Origin: an uncultured Lactobacillus sp.
GTDB lineage: Bacteria; Bacillota; Bacilli; Lactobacillales; Lactobacillaceae
Direction: 5' to 3'
Assembly (NCBI GenBank): GCA_947641735.1
Contig: CANRQR010000016.1
Coordinates: forward strand, 1-32,551
DNA length: 32,551 bases
Under the pieces are notes generated by a model. That model searched no databases, was not told where the DNA came from, and was given only the letters and a program-made list of their open reading frames with translations. A program made the position numbers and the translations under genes. Of the stretch, positions 1 to 7,952 are shown piece by piece. Each line of letters begins with the position of its first letter. Position 1 is the stretch's first letter.

Positions 1-31
1 GTTGTCGTCAGTTCGAGTCTGACAGCCGGAG
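1..31 (+). tRNA. 3' end of a tRNA, probably tRNA-Asn (partial)
   Basis: Positions 7-23 form a perfect T arm (GTCAG, loop TTCGAGT, CTGAC). Positions 24-30 (AGCCGGA) are the 3' acceptor strand, followed by a G discriminator and no encoded CCA. The 5' part and the anticodon lie outside the window. The implied 5' acceptor TCCGGCT with discriminator G fits tRNA-Asn best, but the identity is inferred. Confidence 0.7.
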
Positions 32-45
32 TAAAGTGATGAGTT

Positions 46-84
46 AAAGGAAGAATGAAGAATTATCTTTGTTCTTCCTTTTTT
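46..84 (+). terminator. Rho-independent terminator after the tRNA
   Basis: AAAGGAAGAA at 46-55 pairs with TTCTTCCTTT at 72-81 and runs into a T tract. It ends the upstream tRNA transcript. Confidence 0.7.
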
Positions 85-104
85 GTATAGTTATTATTTT
101 TCAT

Positions 105-139
105 GAAAAAATCCTCTAGTTTTCTTAACTAGAGGATTT
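105..139 (-). terminator. Terminator of the amino-acid permease gene
   Basis: A perfect 13-bp stem, AAATCCTCTAGTT (109-121) with AACTAGAGGATTT (127-139), has a 5-nt loop. On the minus strand it is followed by a T run (A tract at 105-110 on +). It lies directly after the permease stop codon. Confidence 0.8.
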
Positions 140-143
140 AATA

Positions 144-1517
144 TTAATTACTTTTTTTCTGTATAAAGTGAGTTAGACATACTAAAACTGTAAAAATTAT
201 TCCTGCACTTATCATTGGAATTCGATAATTTGGAAATATTAGTAACACAATAATCATTGCTATAAAAAATATTAGTACTGCTATATCTGATATTGGATAT
301 AACGGCATTCTAAATGTTGGAAGTTCATTCTTTGGTGTCTTTTTACGGTAAGTCATATGAGTCACGATCATAATTGACCAAATTAATAAAAACATACTCG
401 TTGCAGTGGCAGAAATAAAGGTAAAAGCATCCTTTAAAAAGAGATTTAAAAGAGGTGCTAATGCAATTAAAACTGTTGAGAATACTAAAGCATTTTTAGG
501 TAATTGTCGATGATCCAACTTACCTAAATGCTTACTGATTTTGTTTTTACCATTGTAATTTATTGAAAATAATAGACGGCCCGCACTATAGATAAAGCTA
601 TTAGTTGATGAAATGGCTGCACTTATAACAACAAAGTTAATTATTGAACCTGCATTTTTAATTCCTGTTGCACCTAATGCTTGAACGAATGGTGAACTTG
701 AAGTTGAAACCTTTGTCCAAGGAATTGCTAATAAGATACTTAGAATTGCAAGCACATAAAATAAAATAATTCGAACAGGCAGTTGGTCAATAGCCCGTGT
801 AATAGTTTTCTTTGGTTCTTTTGCTTCAGCAGCAGTTAAACCAATTAACTCAACACCGATGAAACTAAAGATTACCATTTGAAAACCTAATAAAAAACCT
901 TTAGGACCTTTGGCGAAAATACCGCCATCAATCATCATGTTATTCCAGCTAACATGCCCATACTTTGTTGAAGAATTTGTAATTAATAGGTAGAAGACAA
1001 GAATAACAAATGCAATAATTGTTACAATTTTAATAATTGCAAAACTAAATTCTAAGTTTCCAAATACCCGTGCTGAAATTAGATTAATACCTAATAGTAC
1101 TAATAAAGTAATTAATCCGGGAATCCAACTTTGCAGGTTGGGCCACCAATATTGAAAATAAATTCCTAGGGCAGTAATTTCTGCCATAGCGAGAGTCAAC
1201 CAACTGAACCAATATAAATATCCTGTTGTTGTTCCAATACTTTTTCCTAAGTATTCTGAAATAAAATCAATATAGGTATTTTTCTTAATATCTGAAAGTA
1301 TCAGTTCTCCGAGTGCTCTCATTAACAGAAAAAGAAAGAATCCAACTAAGCAATAGATGAAAATTACTGCAGGACCAGCTAGCTCAATACTATTTCCAAC
1401 TCCTAGAAATAGTCCTGTTCCAATTGTTCCCCCTAATGCAATTAGTTGAATATGGGCATTTGTCAAACTCCGTTTCATAGTTTTAACCTCAGATGATTCT
1501 GAGCTATTTTTTGACAT
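144..1517 (-). CDS. Amino-acid permease, APC superfamily (AAT family)
   Basis: This 457-aa protein is an integral-membrane amino-acid/proton symporter. About twelve hydrophobic segments are visible. The N-terminal region carries the AAT-family signature LIALGGTIGTGLFLG just after a short charged cytoplasmic leader, then GPAVIFIYCLVG and the conserved GEL. Length is normal for LysP/AroP/CycA-type permeases. The substrate cannot be told from the sequence. A minus-strand AAGGAG lies about 12 nt before the ATG, which is slightly long spacing. It is transcribed divergently from adhE and ends at a strong hairpin. No frame damage is seen. The family call is firm; specificity (cationic, aromatic or small neutral amino acid) is open. 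Confidence 0.9.
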   Translation of the reverse strand: MSKNSSESSEVKTMKRSLTNAHIQLIALGGTIGTGLFLGVGNSIELAGPAVIFIYCLVGFFLFLLMRALGELILSDIKKNTYIDFISEYLGKSIGTTTGYLYWFSWLTLAMAEITALGIYFQYWWPNLQSWIPGLITLLVLLGINLISARVFGNLEFSFAIIKIVTIIAFVILVFYLLITNSSTKYGHVSWNNMMIDGGIFAKGPKGFLLGFQMVIFSFIGVELIGLTAAEAKEPKKTITRAIDQLPVRIILFYVLAILSILLAIPWTKVSTSSSPFVQALGATGIKNAGSIINFVVISAAISSTNSFIYSAGRLLFSINYNGKNKISKHLGKLDHRQLPKNALVFSTVLIALAPLLNLFLKDAFTFISATATSMFLLIWSIMIVTHMTYRKKTPKNELPTFRMPLYPISDIAVLIFFIAMIIVLLIFPNYRIPMISAGIIFTVLVCLTHFIQKKSN

Positions 1518-1640
1518 TAAAATATAAAACTCCTTTCATAGTTTATTAAAATTTTAACATAAAAATCTATAATAACTGATAAAACGTATAGTGTTTAAGA
1601 TTTTTTATAAGATTATGAATAAAAAAATTACTTGATATTT

Positions 1641-1658
1641 TTGTGAAATATTTTTCAA
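1641..1658. promoter_or_regulatory. Putative Rex-type redox operator upstream of adhE
   Basis: TTGTGAAATATTTTTCAA is a near-palindrome resembling the Gram-positive Rex site (TTGTGAAATATTTCACAA type). A second half-like TTGTGAATTTGTAAAA sits at 1719-1734. Rex is known to repress NADH-oxidising fermentation genes, including adhE, in Firmicutes. The assignment here rests on motif and position only. Confidence 0.45.
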
Positions 1659-1668
1659 TATTATAAAA

Positions 1669-1683
1669 ATGTAACCGATAACA
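1669..1683 (+). promoter_or_regulatory. cre box (CcpA operator) upstream of adhE
   Basis: ATGTAACCGATAACA fits the catabolite-responsive element consensus WTGNAANCGNWNNCW at every position. It lies about 90 bp upstream of the likely adhE -10, consistent with CcpA control of fermentation. The 313-base gap 1518-1830 otherwise holds the Rex-like site, the adhE promoter and its ribosome site. Confidence 0.6.
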
Positions 1684-1750
1684 TTATTGAAAACAATTAT
1701 TTCTTACTTTTTATCATATTGTGAATTTGTAAAAAGATGCACAAAGTCAT

Positions 1751-1779
1751 TTACAAGTGTTGGATATAAGGACTATACT
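1751..1779 (+). promoter_or_regulatory. Candidate adhE promoter
   Basis: A -10 TATACT (1774-1779) lies 17 nt after a weak -35 TTACAA (1751-1756). A strong AGGAGG Shine-Dalgarno follows about 8 nt before the adhE ATG. Confidence 0.4.
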
Positions 1780-1830
1780 GTCATTGTTCAAAAAAATATG
1801 CCTAGATTTCCGAGTAGGAGGCCCAATTAA

Positions 1831-4440
1831 ATGGTGCAAGATAAAAAGGCGACAAAAGAAGAAAAAGCAATTGATGTAAATAAAATGATTGATGGCTATG
1901 TAGAAAAAGCCCATGTTGCTTTAGATGAGATGGCCAATTTTGATCAAGAACAAGTTGATAAAATTTGTGAAGCTATCGCAAGTGCAGGGGAACAGAATAG
2001 TTATTTACTTGCAAAAATGGCTGTTGAAGAAACTGGTCGTGGAGTAGTAGAAGATAAGACTATTAAAAATATGTTTGCCAGTGAAAACATTTGGAATAGT
2101 CTTCGTCATGAAAAAACTGTTGGTGTTATTGAAGAAGATAAAGAAAAACAATTAGTTAAAATTGCAGAACCTAAAGGCGTAATTGCTGGAGTAACTCCCG
2201 TTACTAACCCAACCTCAACTGTAATTTTTAAAGCTATGCTTGCTTTAAAAACTAGAAATGCTATTATTTTTGGCTTCCACCCACAAGCACAAAAGAGTTG
2301 TGTAAAAACTGGTGAAATTATTCGAGAAGCAGCAATTAAAGCTGGTGCTCCTAAAGACGCAATTCAATGGATTGAATATCCAAGTCTTGAAGCAACTAGT
2401 ACATTAATGAATCATCCAAATGTTCAAACAATTTTAGCTACTGGTGGTCCTGGAATGGTTAAGGCTGCTTATTCATCTGGTAAGCCTGCAATCGGTGTTG
2501 GTCCAGGTAATGGTCCCTCATATATTGAAAAGACCGCCAATATTCCAGAATCCGTTTACGATATTGTTCTCTCCAAGACTTTTGATAATGGTATGATTTG
2601 TTCCTCCGAAAATTCTGTAGTAGTTGATGAGGATATCTATAACGAAGTAAAAGATGAATTTAAGTCTTGGAATTGTTATTTCTTAAAACCAGATGAAATT
2701 AAGAAGTTCGAAGAAAAATTCATTGATCCTAAGAGAGGAACTGTTGCTGGTCCAGTTGCTGGTCGTTCGGCTTATCAAATTGCAAAATTATGTGGAGTAG
2801 ATGTACCAGAAGATACTAAGGTAATTATTGCCGAATACAAGGGTGTGGGTAAAAAGTATCCTTTATCTGCTGAAAAGCTTTCTCCTGTATTTACCATGTA
2901 TAAAGCTAAGGGTCATGAAGATGCCTATAAGATTTGTACCGACCTTCTAAATTATGGTGGACGCGGCCATACTGCGGGGGTTCATTCTCAAGATGAAAAA
3001 GTAATTGATGAGTTTTCAATGAAAATGGATGCATGCCGTATTTTGGTTAACTCTCCAGCTTCAGTTGGTGGTGTTGGTGACTTGTACAACAATATGCTTC
3101 CTTCCCTTACTTTAGGGACCGGTTCATATGGTGCTAATACTTTTTCACATAATATTGGTGCTAGAGACCTGCTTAACATTAAGACAGTTGCAAAACGTCG
3201 TGATAATATGCAATGGATCAAGGTTCCAAAGAAGACATATTTTGAACATAATGCAGCAAATTATTTAAAGCACATGCCTGATGTTGAAAGATTCTTCATT
3301 GTGACTGATGAAGGTGTAGCCAGCAAATACATTAATGAAATTACTGATATTATTAGTCAACGTCGTGGTAAAAAGAGCTATGAAGTCTTTCAAGCAGTAA
3401 CTAAGGATCCGGATACTGATATAATTGCTGACGGTGTTCACCGAATGAATATCTTTAAGCCGGATGTCGTGATTGCTATTGGTGGTGGATCTGTAATGGA
3501 TGCTGCTAAGGCAATGCGATTATTCTACGAAAATCCAGATATGAGTTTTGAAGATGCTTATTCAAAATTTTTAGATATTAGAAAAAGAACAGTAAGATTT
3601 CCAAAATATAATGCTATCCAATTAGTATGTATTCCAACTACTTCAGGAACTGGTTCAGAAGTATCACCATTTTCAATTATTAAAGATGCAAAGACCGGAA
3701 TTAAACACACTCTTTGTGATTATTCTTTAAATCCTGATGTTGCCATTGTTGACGATCAATTTGTAGAAACTATGCCAAAGGAATTGATTGCTCGCTCTGG
3801 TTTTGAAGCATTAGCTCATGCAGTAGAAAGTTATGTTTCGACTATGGCTACTGATTTTACTCGTGGCTGGTCGATGGAAGCTATCAAGTTGATTTTTGAA
3901 AACTTAGAAAAATCATATAATGGTGATCAAAATGCTAGAAGCAGAATGCATAATGCAGCTACTTTAGCTGGTATGGCATATGCAAATGCATTCTTAGGTG
4001 TAGGACATGCAATTGCTCATACAGAATCATCTGAGTTTGGTATTCCAAGTGGCTTAAGTGATGCTATTGCAATGCCATATGTGATTAGATTCAATTCTAA
4101 AAAGCCTAGAAAGCTTGCAATGCGCCCACATTATTCAATTTTTAGAGCTGATAAAGATTATGCAGAAATTGCACGTAGTCTGGGACTAAAAGAAAATAGC
4201 GACCAAGAACTAATTGATGCTTTAATCAAGAAAGTTGTTGAATTAGGACATGCTGTTGGGATGAAGTTAAGCCTTAAAGCTAATGGAATTAGTGAAGCTG
4301 ATTTTAATAATAAGGTAGAAAACATGGCTGTTGAAGCCTATGGCGACCAAAACGTTGTAACAAATCCTTCTGCGTTATTGATTAGTGAAATTAAGAATCT
4401 AATGAAAGAAACATACACTGGAAAGGGTATTGAAGCTTAA
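1831..4440 (+). CDS. adhE: Bifunctional acetaldehyde-CoA/alcohol dehydrogenase
   Basis: This 869-aa AdhE reduces acetyl-CoA to acetaldehyde and then ethanol, using two NADH. Residues about 20-450 are the CoA-acylating aldehyde dehydrogenase domain with nucleophile Cys257 (context NGMICSSEN). Residues about 465-869 are an iron-type alcohol dehydrogenase with the GGGSVMDAAK nucleotide loop. Against the E. coli metal ligands Asp653, His657, His723 and His737 (alignment from memory), His663 and His726 are kept, but the Asp position is Glu659 (GFEALAH) and the last His is Ser740 (GIPSGLSD). Metal use or ADH activity may therefore differ. The length is full, with a strong AGGAGG before the ATG, cre and Rex-like sites upstream and a strong terminator downstream. 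It is monocistronic. Confidence 0.95.
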   Translation: MVQDKKATKEEKAIDVNKMIDGYVEKAHVALDEMANFDQEQVDKICEAIASAGEQNSYLLAKMAVEETGRGVVEDKTIKNMFASENIWNSLRHEKTVGVIEEDKEKQLVKIAEPKGVIAGVTPVTNPTSTVIFKAMLALKTRNAIIFGFHPQAQKSCVKTGEIIREAAIKAGAPKDAIQWIEYPSLEATSTLMNHPNVQTILATGGPGMVKAAYSSGKPAIGVGPGNGPSYIEKTANIPESVYDIVLSKTFDNGMICSSENSVVVDEDIYNEVKDEFKSWNCYFLKPDEIKKFEEKFIDPKRGTVAGPVAGRSAYQIAKLCGVDVPEDTKVIIAEYKGVGKKYPLSAEKLSPVFTMYKAKGHEDAYKICTDLLNYGGRGHTAGVHSQDEKVIDEFSMKMDACRILVNSPASVGGVGDLYNNMLPSLTLGTGSYGANTFSHNIGARDLLNIKTVAKRRDNMQWIKVPKKTYFEHNAANYLKHMPDVERFFIVTDEGVASKYINEITDIISQRRGKKSYEVFQAVTKDPDTDIIADGVHRMNIFKPDVVIAIGGGSVMDAAKAMRLFYENPDMSFEDAYSKFLDIRKRTVRFPKYNAIQLVCIPTTSGTGSEVSPFSIIKDAKTGIKHTLCDYSLNPDVAIVDDQFVETMPKELIARSGFEALAHAVESYVSTMATDFTRGWSMEAIKLIFENLEKSYNGDQNARSRMHNAATLAGMAYANAFLGVGHAIAHTESSEFGIPSGLSDAIAMPYVIRFNSKKPRKLAMRPHYSIFRADKDYAEIARSLGLKENSDQELIDALIKKVVELGHAVGMKLSLKANGISEADFNNKVENMAVEAYGDQNVVTNPSALLISEIKNLMKETYTGKGIEA

Positions 4441-4483
4441 TTTTTTCGTATCTCTCTTGAAATATTAATATGAATTCGCACGT

Positions 4484-4517
4484 AAAAGGGGAAGCAATGT
4501 ATTGCTTCCCCTTTTTT
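4484..4517 (+). terminator. adhE terminator
   Basis: A perfect 14-bp stem, AAAAGGGGAAGCAA (4484-4497) with TTGCTTCCCCTTTT (4502-4515), has a 4-nt loop and a T run. Confidence 0.92.
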
Positions 4518-4533
4518 ATTTTGATCAAAAACA

Positions 4534-4584
4534 AAAAGAATGATAATTCTTTACCAAAGAGGGTAAGGAATATATCATTCTTTT
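4534..4584 (-). terminator. Long hairpin, likely terminator of the minus-strand gene at 4632
   Basis: AAAAGAATGAT (4534-4544) pairs with ATCATTCTTTT (4574-4584). An inner stem ATTCTTTACC/GGTAAGGAAT follows (4546-4555 with 4562-4571). U-rich flanks on both strands suggest bidirectional termination between the convergent genes. Confidence 0.65.
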
Positions 4585-4631
4585 CCTGTATGTATGTAAA
4601 TTAAACTATAAAACTATTACTATAAATTAGA

Positions 4632-5057
4632 CTAATTTAATTTGCCGGCTTTCTTCAAGATGTCTTGAGCCTTTTCAAGATAGTGGTGTTCAGTTCTGAA
4701 AGCATCAATATCTCCACCGTTGAAGTCATTTAACTTAGCAAGTTTGTCATCTAATTCTGCGAAGTCCTTCTTTAGATCGTTGATAACAGGTTCTTCTTCT
4801 TCTTCATAGACGTAGTGGTTTTCGGTTGAATCTTTAGGACCTTCACCTTTGAACTCTTCGATTTTGTCTTCGTCTTTGTCGACTTTTCTTGCGTGCTTAA
4901 GAATTGATTTAATATCCTTAATTGTTTCGTGTTGAGCGGTGCGATGTTTCTTATCATCAATACTATCTTCAATCTTTGTTAAGTGACTTTCTGCATCTGA
5001 AATCTTCTTAGCAATTCTGTCTAATGCTTTCATTTCTCTTTTTGCATAATCTGTCAT
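4632..5057 (-). CDS. Hypothetical acidic coiled-coil protein
   Basis: This 141-aa, very charged, soluble protein is not one I recognise. Residues 1-65 and 90-141 read as amphipathic helices rich in K, D, E and I/L (for example MKALDRIAKKISDAESHL), as in coiled coils. They are separated by a Glu-rich linker (YVYEEEEEP, about residues 83-91). There is no Cys, signal peptide or membrane segment. Expression looks real: a minus-strand AGGAGG lies about 9 nt before the ATG and a good sigma-A promoter lies upstream (5102-5130). It is monocistronic and convergent with adhE. A structural or stress-related role would be a guess, so none is assigned. Confidence 0.8.
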   Translation of the reverse strand: MTDYAKREMKALDRIAKKISDAESHLTKIEDSIDDKKHRTAQHETIKDIKSILKHARKVDKDEDKIEEFKGEGPKDSTENHYVYEEEEEPVINDLKKDFAELDDKLAKLNDFNGGDIDAFRTEHHYLEKAQDILKKAGKLN

Positions 5058-5101
5058 AACAATATACCTCCTGAAATCTTTCTATTAACTTAATCATCTT
5101 T

Positions 5102-5130
5102 ACTATAAAATTTAATACTTATAGTTTCAA
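5102..5130 (-). promoter_or_regulatory. Sigma-A promoter of the coiled-coil protein gene
   Basis: Read on the minus strand, TTGAAA (5125-5130) and TATAGT (5102-5107) are separated by exactly 17 nt. Each hexamer is one base from consensus. Confidence 0.6.
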
Positions 5131-5183
5131 GAAAAAGATGTTATTTTATAAAAAAAGCGTATAGGTTTGAAATAACTAATGGT

Positions 5184-5959
5184 TTGATAAATATATATGT
5201 GAACATATTAGATAAAATGATAACACTAGTTACTATAATGTTATTTATAAATCTATGCTTTAATAGTATGTTTTTGCATGCATATAAAGTAGTTTTAAAG
5301 GCAAATGATCCTGAAGGTTGGGAAAGAATTAGTCATTTTACTTTTGAGGAAGTACAAGATGATATAGACTTACCAAATAAAATAAAATTATTATCTAATT
5401 TAGCCTATTTGTTAGGGATGCAGGGCCTAGAAGAATATCGTTTAATGCTTCCAGTTGCTCTTGATAATGGAGTAAGTCCGGTTGAAGCAAAAGAAGTAGT
5501 CTATCAAGCAGTTGATTATTTAGGATTGGGACGTGTGATACCATTTTTTGAAGCAATAAATCAAGTTTTGCTCAATCGTGGTGTTAAATTGCCATTACCT
5601 AGTCAAGCTACCACTACTATGAAAAATCGTCTTGAAAAAGGTGAAGAAACTCAAATTAGATTATTTGGATCACAAATGAAAGATTTTGCTAAAAAAGGAA
5701 CTATTAATAAGTGGTTAATAATTGCTTTGGAGATTATTACACCCGAAATGGCCTAGATGATAAAGAGAGAGAAATGGTAACTTTCTGTTATTTGGCTGCT
5801 CAAGGAGGGTGTGAACCACAATTGTTGGCCCACGCCAAGGCTAATGTAGGTCTAGGAAATGATCAACAATTTTTAACTAAGGTTGTTTTAGCTAATGTTC
5901 CCTTTATTGGCTATCCTCGTAGCTTAAACGCAATTAATGTGATTAATCAAGTAAAATAG
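5184..5959 (+). pseudogene. Frameshifted carboxymuconolactone decarboxylase-like gene
   Basis: Two overlapping frames (5184-5756 and 5711-5959) together make one two-domain carboxymuconolactone decarboxylase/AhpD-fold protein. The first domain includes GLEEYRLMLPVALDNGVSPVEAKEVV written across its core. The second includes CFGDYYTRNGLDDKERE, then CYLAAQGGCEPQLLAHA and a typical IGYPRSLNAIN end. Reading continuity is lost at about 5711-5725, where TGG TTA ATA ATT should read on as NNCFGDYY in the next frame, so a single-base indel explains it. The 5' end is also poor: the only in-frame early start is TTG with no Shine-Dalgarno, and the first 35 or so residues look non-homologous. The family is clear; whether any product is made is doubtful. 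Confidence 0.7.
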
Positions 5960-5973
5960 TGAGGCTATTTAAT

Positions 5974-6007
5974 AGCGTTGAAATCATTATGGTTTCAGCG
6001 TTTTTTA
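5974..6007 (+). terminator. Terminator before the Shango-like operon
   Basis: A 12-bp stem with G-U pairs (5974-5985 with 5991-6002) is followed by TTTTTT. It isolates the downstream operon from the broken gene. Confidence 0.75.
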
Positions 6008-6071
6008 TTGTACCTTCGTGGCTAGATAAATAAAAATATAGTAGAATATATGTTCGAAAGGAGCGGGGACC

Positions 6072-7949
6072 ATGAATACCGATGAATTATTAAGTTATGC
6101 TATACGACATTTTGGAAAAAACAGTATTAGTGAAGTTAATGACAATCCTAATTTGGTAGCTTTTAGTTCACCGATTACTAAAAATTGGTTTGCTCTTTTA
6201 AATTTAGATCCTAAAAATAAAAGTTTAAACATTAATTGTGGAGATTTTGCAGCAACAATTAAAGACTTACCCGGCTTTTCAGCTTCATCCCTAATAAAAG
6301 AAGCTAAGTGGGTTGAAGTTAGCTTAGGGTTAAGTAATCAAAAAATAAAAAAAGCATTGGAATATGCTTTTAAAATCGCTCTCATGTCCAATAAACGACC
6401 TAATCCTGAAAAATTAATTTATATTCCTGATACTATTCAAAATGGTGAAGAAAGGGTCTATCAGGAACAAGAATTAAACTTTAAAAATTGGAAAAGGTCA
6501 TCTAATATACTTCGAAAAGAAGAAAAATCTACAGAAGAAATTAATCTAAATTTTGAAGATACCCAGCTTGTTCCTAAAGAAATAAAAAAGATGATTGAGT
6601 CCTATCAATATTCTTTACCAGGATCGGTTCGTAGAGAACAGAATTTTTATTTACAGGGTAAATTAGTGGCTTCATACGAAGATCACTATGAAGGAAAACA
6701 ATCTTTCTTACGATATTATCCAACTTACCATGACTTAACAGTGGGACAGGCAAGGACGTATTTCACTTGGCGTACGAAAATTAGACAAAATATCTATGAA
6801 AAAATTTCAGATTCATATGCTTACATTTATTTGTATGAATTACTAAATGGAATTGGAATTAAGGATCCAGAAGAAGGATTAGATAAGTTAATTACTTTTA
6901 ATAAAAATTATGCTCAAAAATTTTCACCGGAAATGAGTGCTTATCTTGAAAGATGGATTCGCGATTATATTATTTTTTATAATATAAATAAAACAAATAA
7001 TACGTTTTTTGTTAAAGAACAGACTAATGACAAAAAGTATGAACAATTGTTATACCCAGATCAATTTTCTAACCACGAAGTTGCAGAAAACTTAATGAAG
7101 TTATCTAATTATAAGATTAGCAATTGCCCCTTGTATAAAAAGAGTATAGAAAAATTTGAATATCTTTTAGTTCTAATTTGGCACAAAATTTTAGATTTAC
7201 GTAATGATGGATTTGATTTTTTTACTAGTTATATTGCTTATAAGAATCAGATGACAATTCAACTATTTTCAGCTGCCGTATTTAATCATCAGCTAGAGCC
7301 AAAGACAACTAGCTATGAAATTGATCAAATTAGAAAATATTTTTATGATGAAGAAAAGAATACCTGGTATTGTGAGTCTTACTGGGGATTGACTGGTCAA
7401 AAAAGTATTATGGGTAATTTTTTGCATGAAGTAGATCGCGAAATAAGATTATGTTTTAATTTGGGACGAAATTTAAAACCTAGAAAAATAGAAAAGCATT
7501 ATCTTAAGGCTATTAGGGATGGAATTAAGGAATATCAAATAGAGGAACAAAAATTAAAACAGCCTAAAATTGAATTTAACCTGTCACAGTTATCTACAAT
7601 TCGAGAGGATGCAGCGGGAACTCGAGACAGTTTATTAACTGAAGAAGAACTTCAAGCTGAGCAAGAAGAAAGGGAGCAAATTGAAGAAACTGTTGTAAAC
7701 GATGAGCAGGAAGACTATGGGTTGAGCTCAGAAGAAATGGCCACCATAATTTTGCTTTTAAAGGGAAAAGACCTAAACAAATATCTTAAAGAGCATCATT
7801 TAATGGCTGCCGTTATAATTGATAACATAAATGAAAAACTTTTTGATGAATTTGGTGATAATGTCATTGAGTTTATAAATGATATACCTACAGTAATTGA
7901 AGATTACCAAGAAGATCTAGAAGATATGTTTTTGAAAGGAACAAACTAA
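6072..7949 (+). CDS. sngA: TerB-domain protein with N-terminal MmcQ/YjbR domain (Shango SngA-like)
   Basis: 625 aa, first gene of a three-gene operon. Residues 1-105 read as an MmcQ/YjbR (DUF419) domain: a start of helix DELLSYAIRHFG, the strand pair around NWFALLNLD, and the end motif EAKWVEVSLGLSNQKIKKAL. Residues about 165-310 match TerB_N (FYLQGKL, then YHDLTVGQARTYFTWRTKIR and YIYLYELLNGIG). A Glu-rich linker precedes a TerB_C-type end (about 540-625: HLMAAVIIDNINEKLFDEFG, IEDYQEDLEDM). TerB proteins are thought to act near the membrane in stress and defence; Shango joins a TerB protein with an ATPase and a helicase. The YjbR fusion is the odd part. The ATG follows AAAGGAGCGG. The symbol is by analogy with the published system, not a database match. 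Confidence 0.8.
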   Translation: MNTDELLSYAIRHFGKNSISEVNDNPNLVAFSSPITKNWFALLNLDPKNKSLNINCGDFAATIKDLPGFSASSLIKEAKWVEVSLGLSNQKIKKALEYAFKIALMSNKRPNPEKLIYIPDTIQNGEERVYQEQELNFKNWKRSSNILRKEEKSTEEINLNFEDTQLVPKEIKKMIESYQYSLPGSVRREQNFYLQGKLVASYEDHYEGKQSFLRYYPTYHDLTVGQARTYFTWRTKIRQNIYEKISDSYAYIYLYELLNGIGIKDPEEGLDKLITFNKNYAQKFSPEMSAYLERWIRDYIIFYNINKTNNTFFVKEQTNDKKYEQLLYPDQFSNHEVAENLMKLSNYKISNCPLYKKSIEKFEYLLVLIWHKILDLRNDGFDFFTSYIAYKNQMTIQLFSAAVFNHQLEPKTTSYEIDQIRKYFYDEEKNTWYCESYWGLTGQKSIMGNFLHEVDREIRLCFNLGRNLKPRKIEKHYLKAIRDGIKEYQIEEQKLKQPKIEFNLSQLSTIREDAAGTRDSLLTEEELQAEQEEREQIEETVVNDEQEDYGLSSEEMATIILLLKGKDLNKYLKEHHLMAAVIIDNINEKLFDEFGDNVIEFINDIPTVIEDYQEDLEDMFLKGTN

Positions 7950-7952
7950 AGT

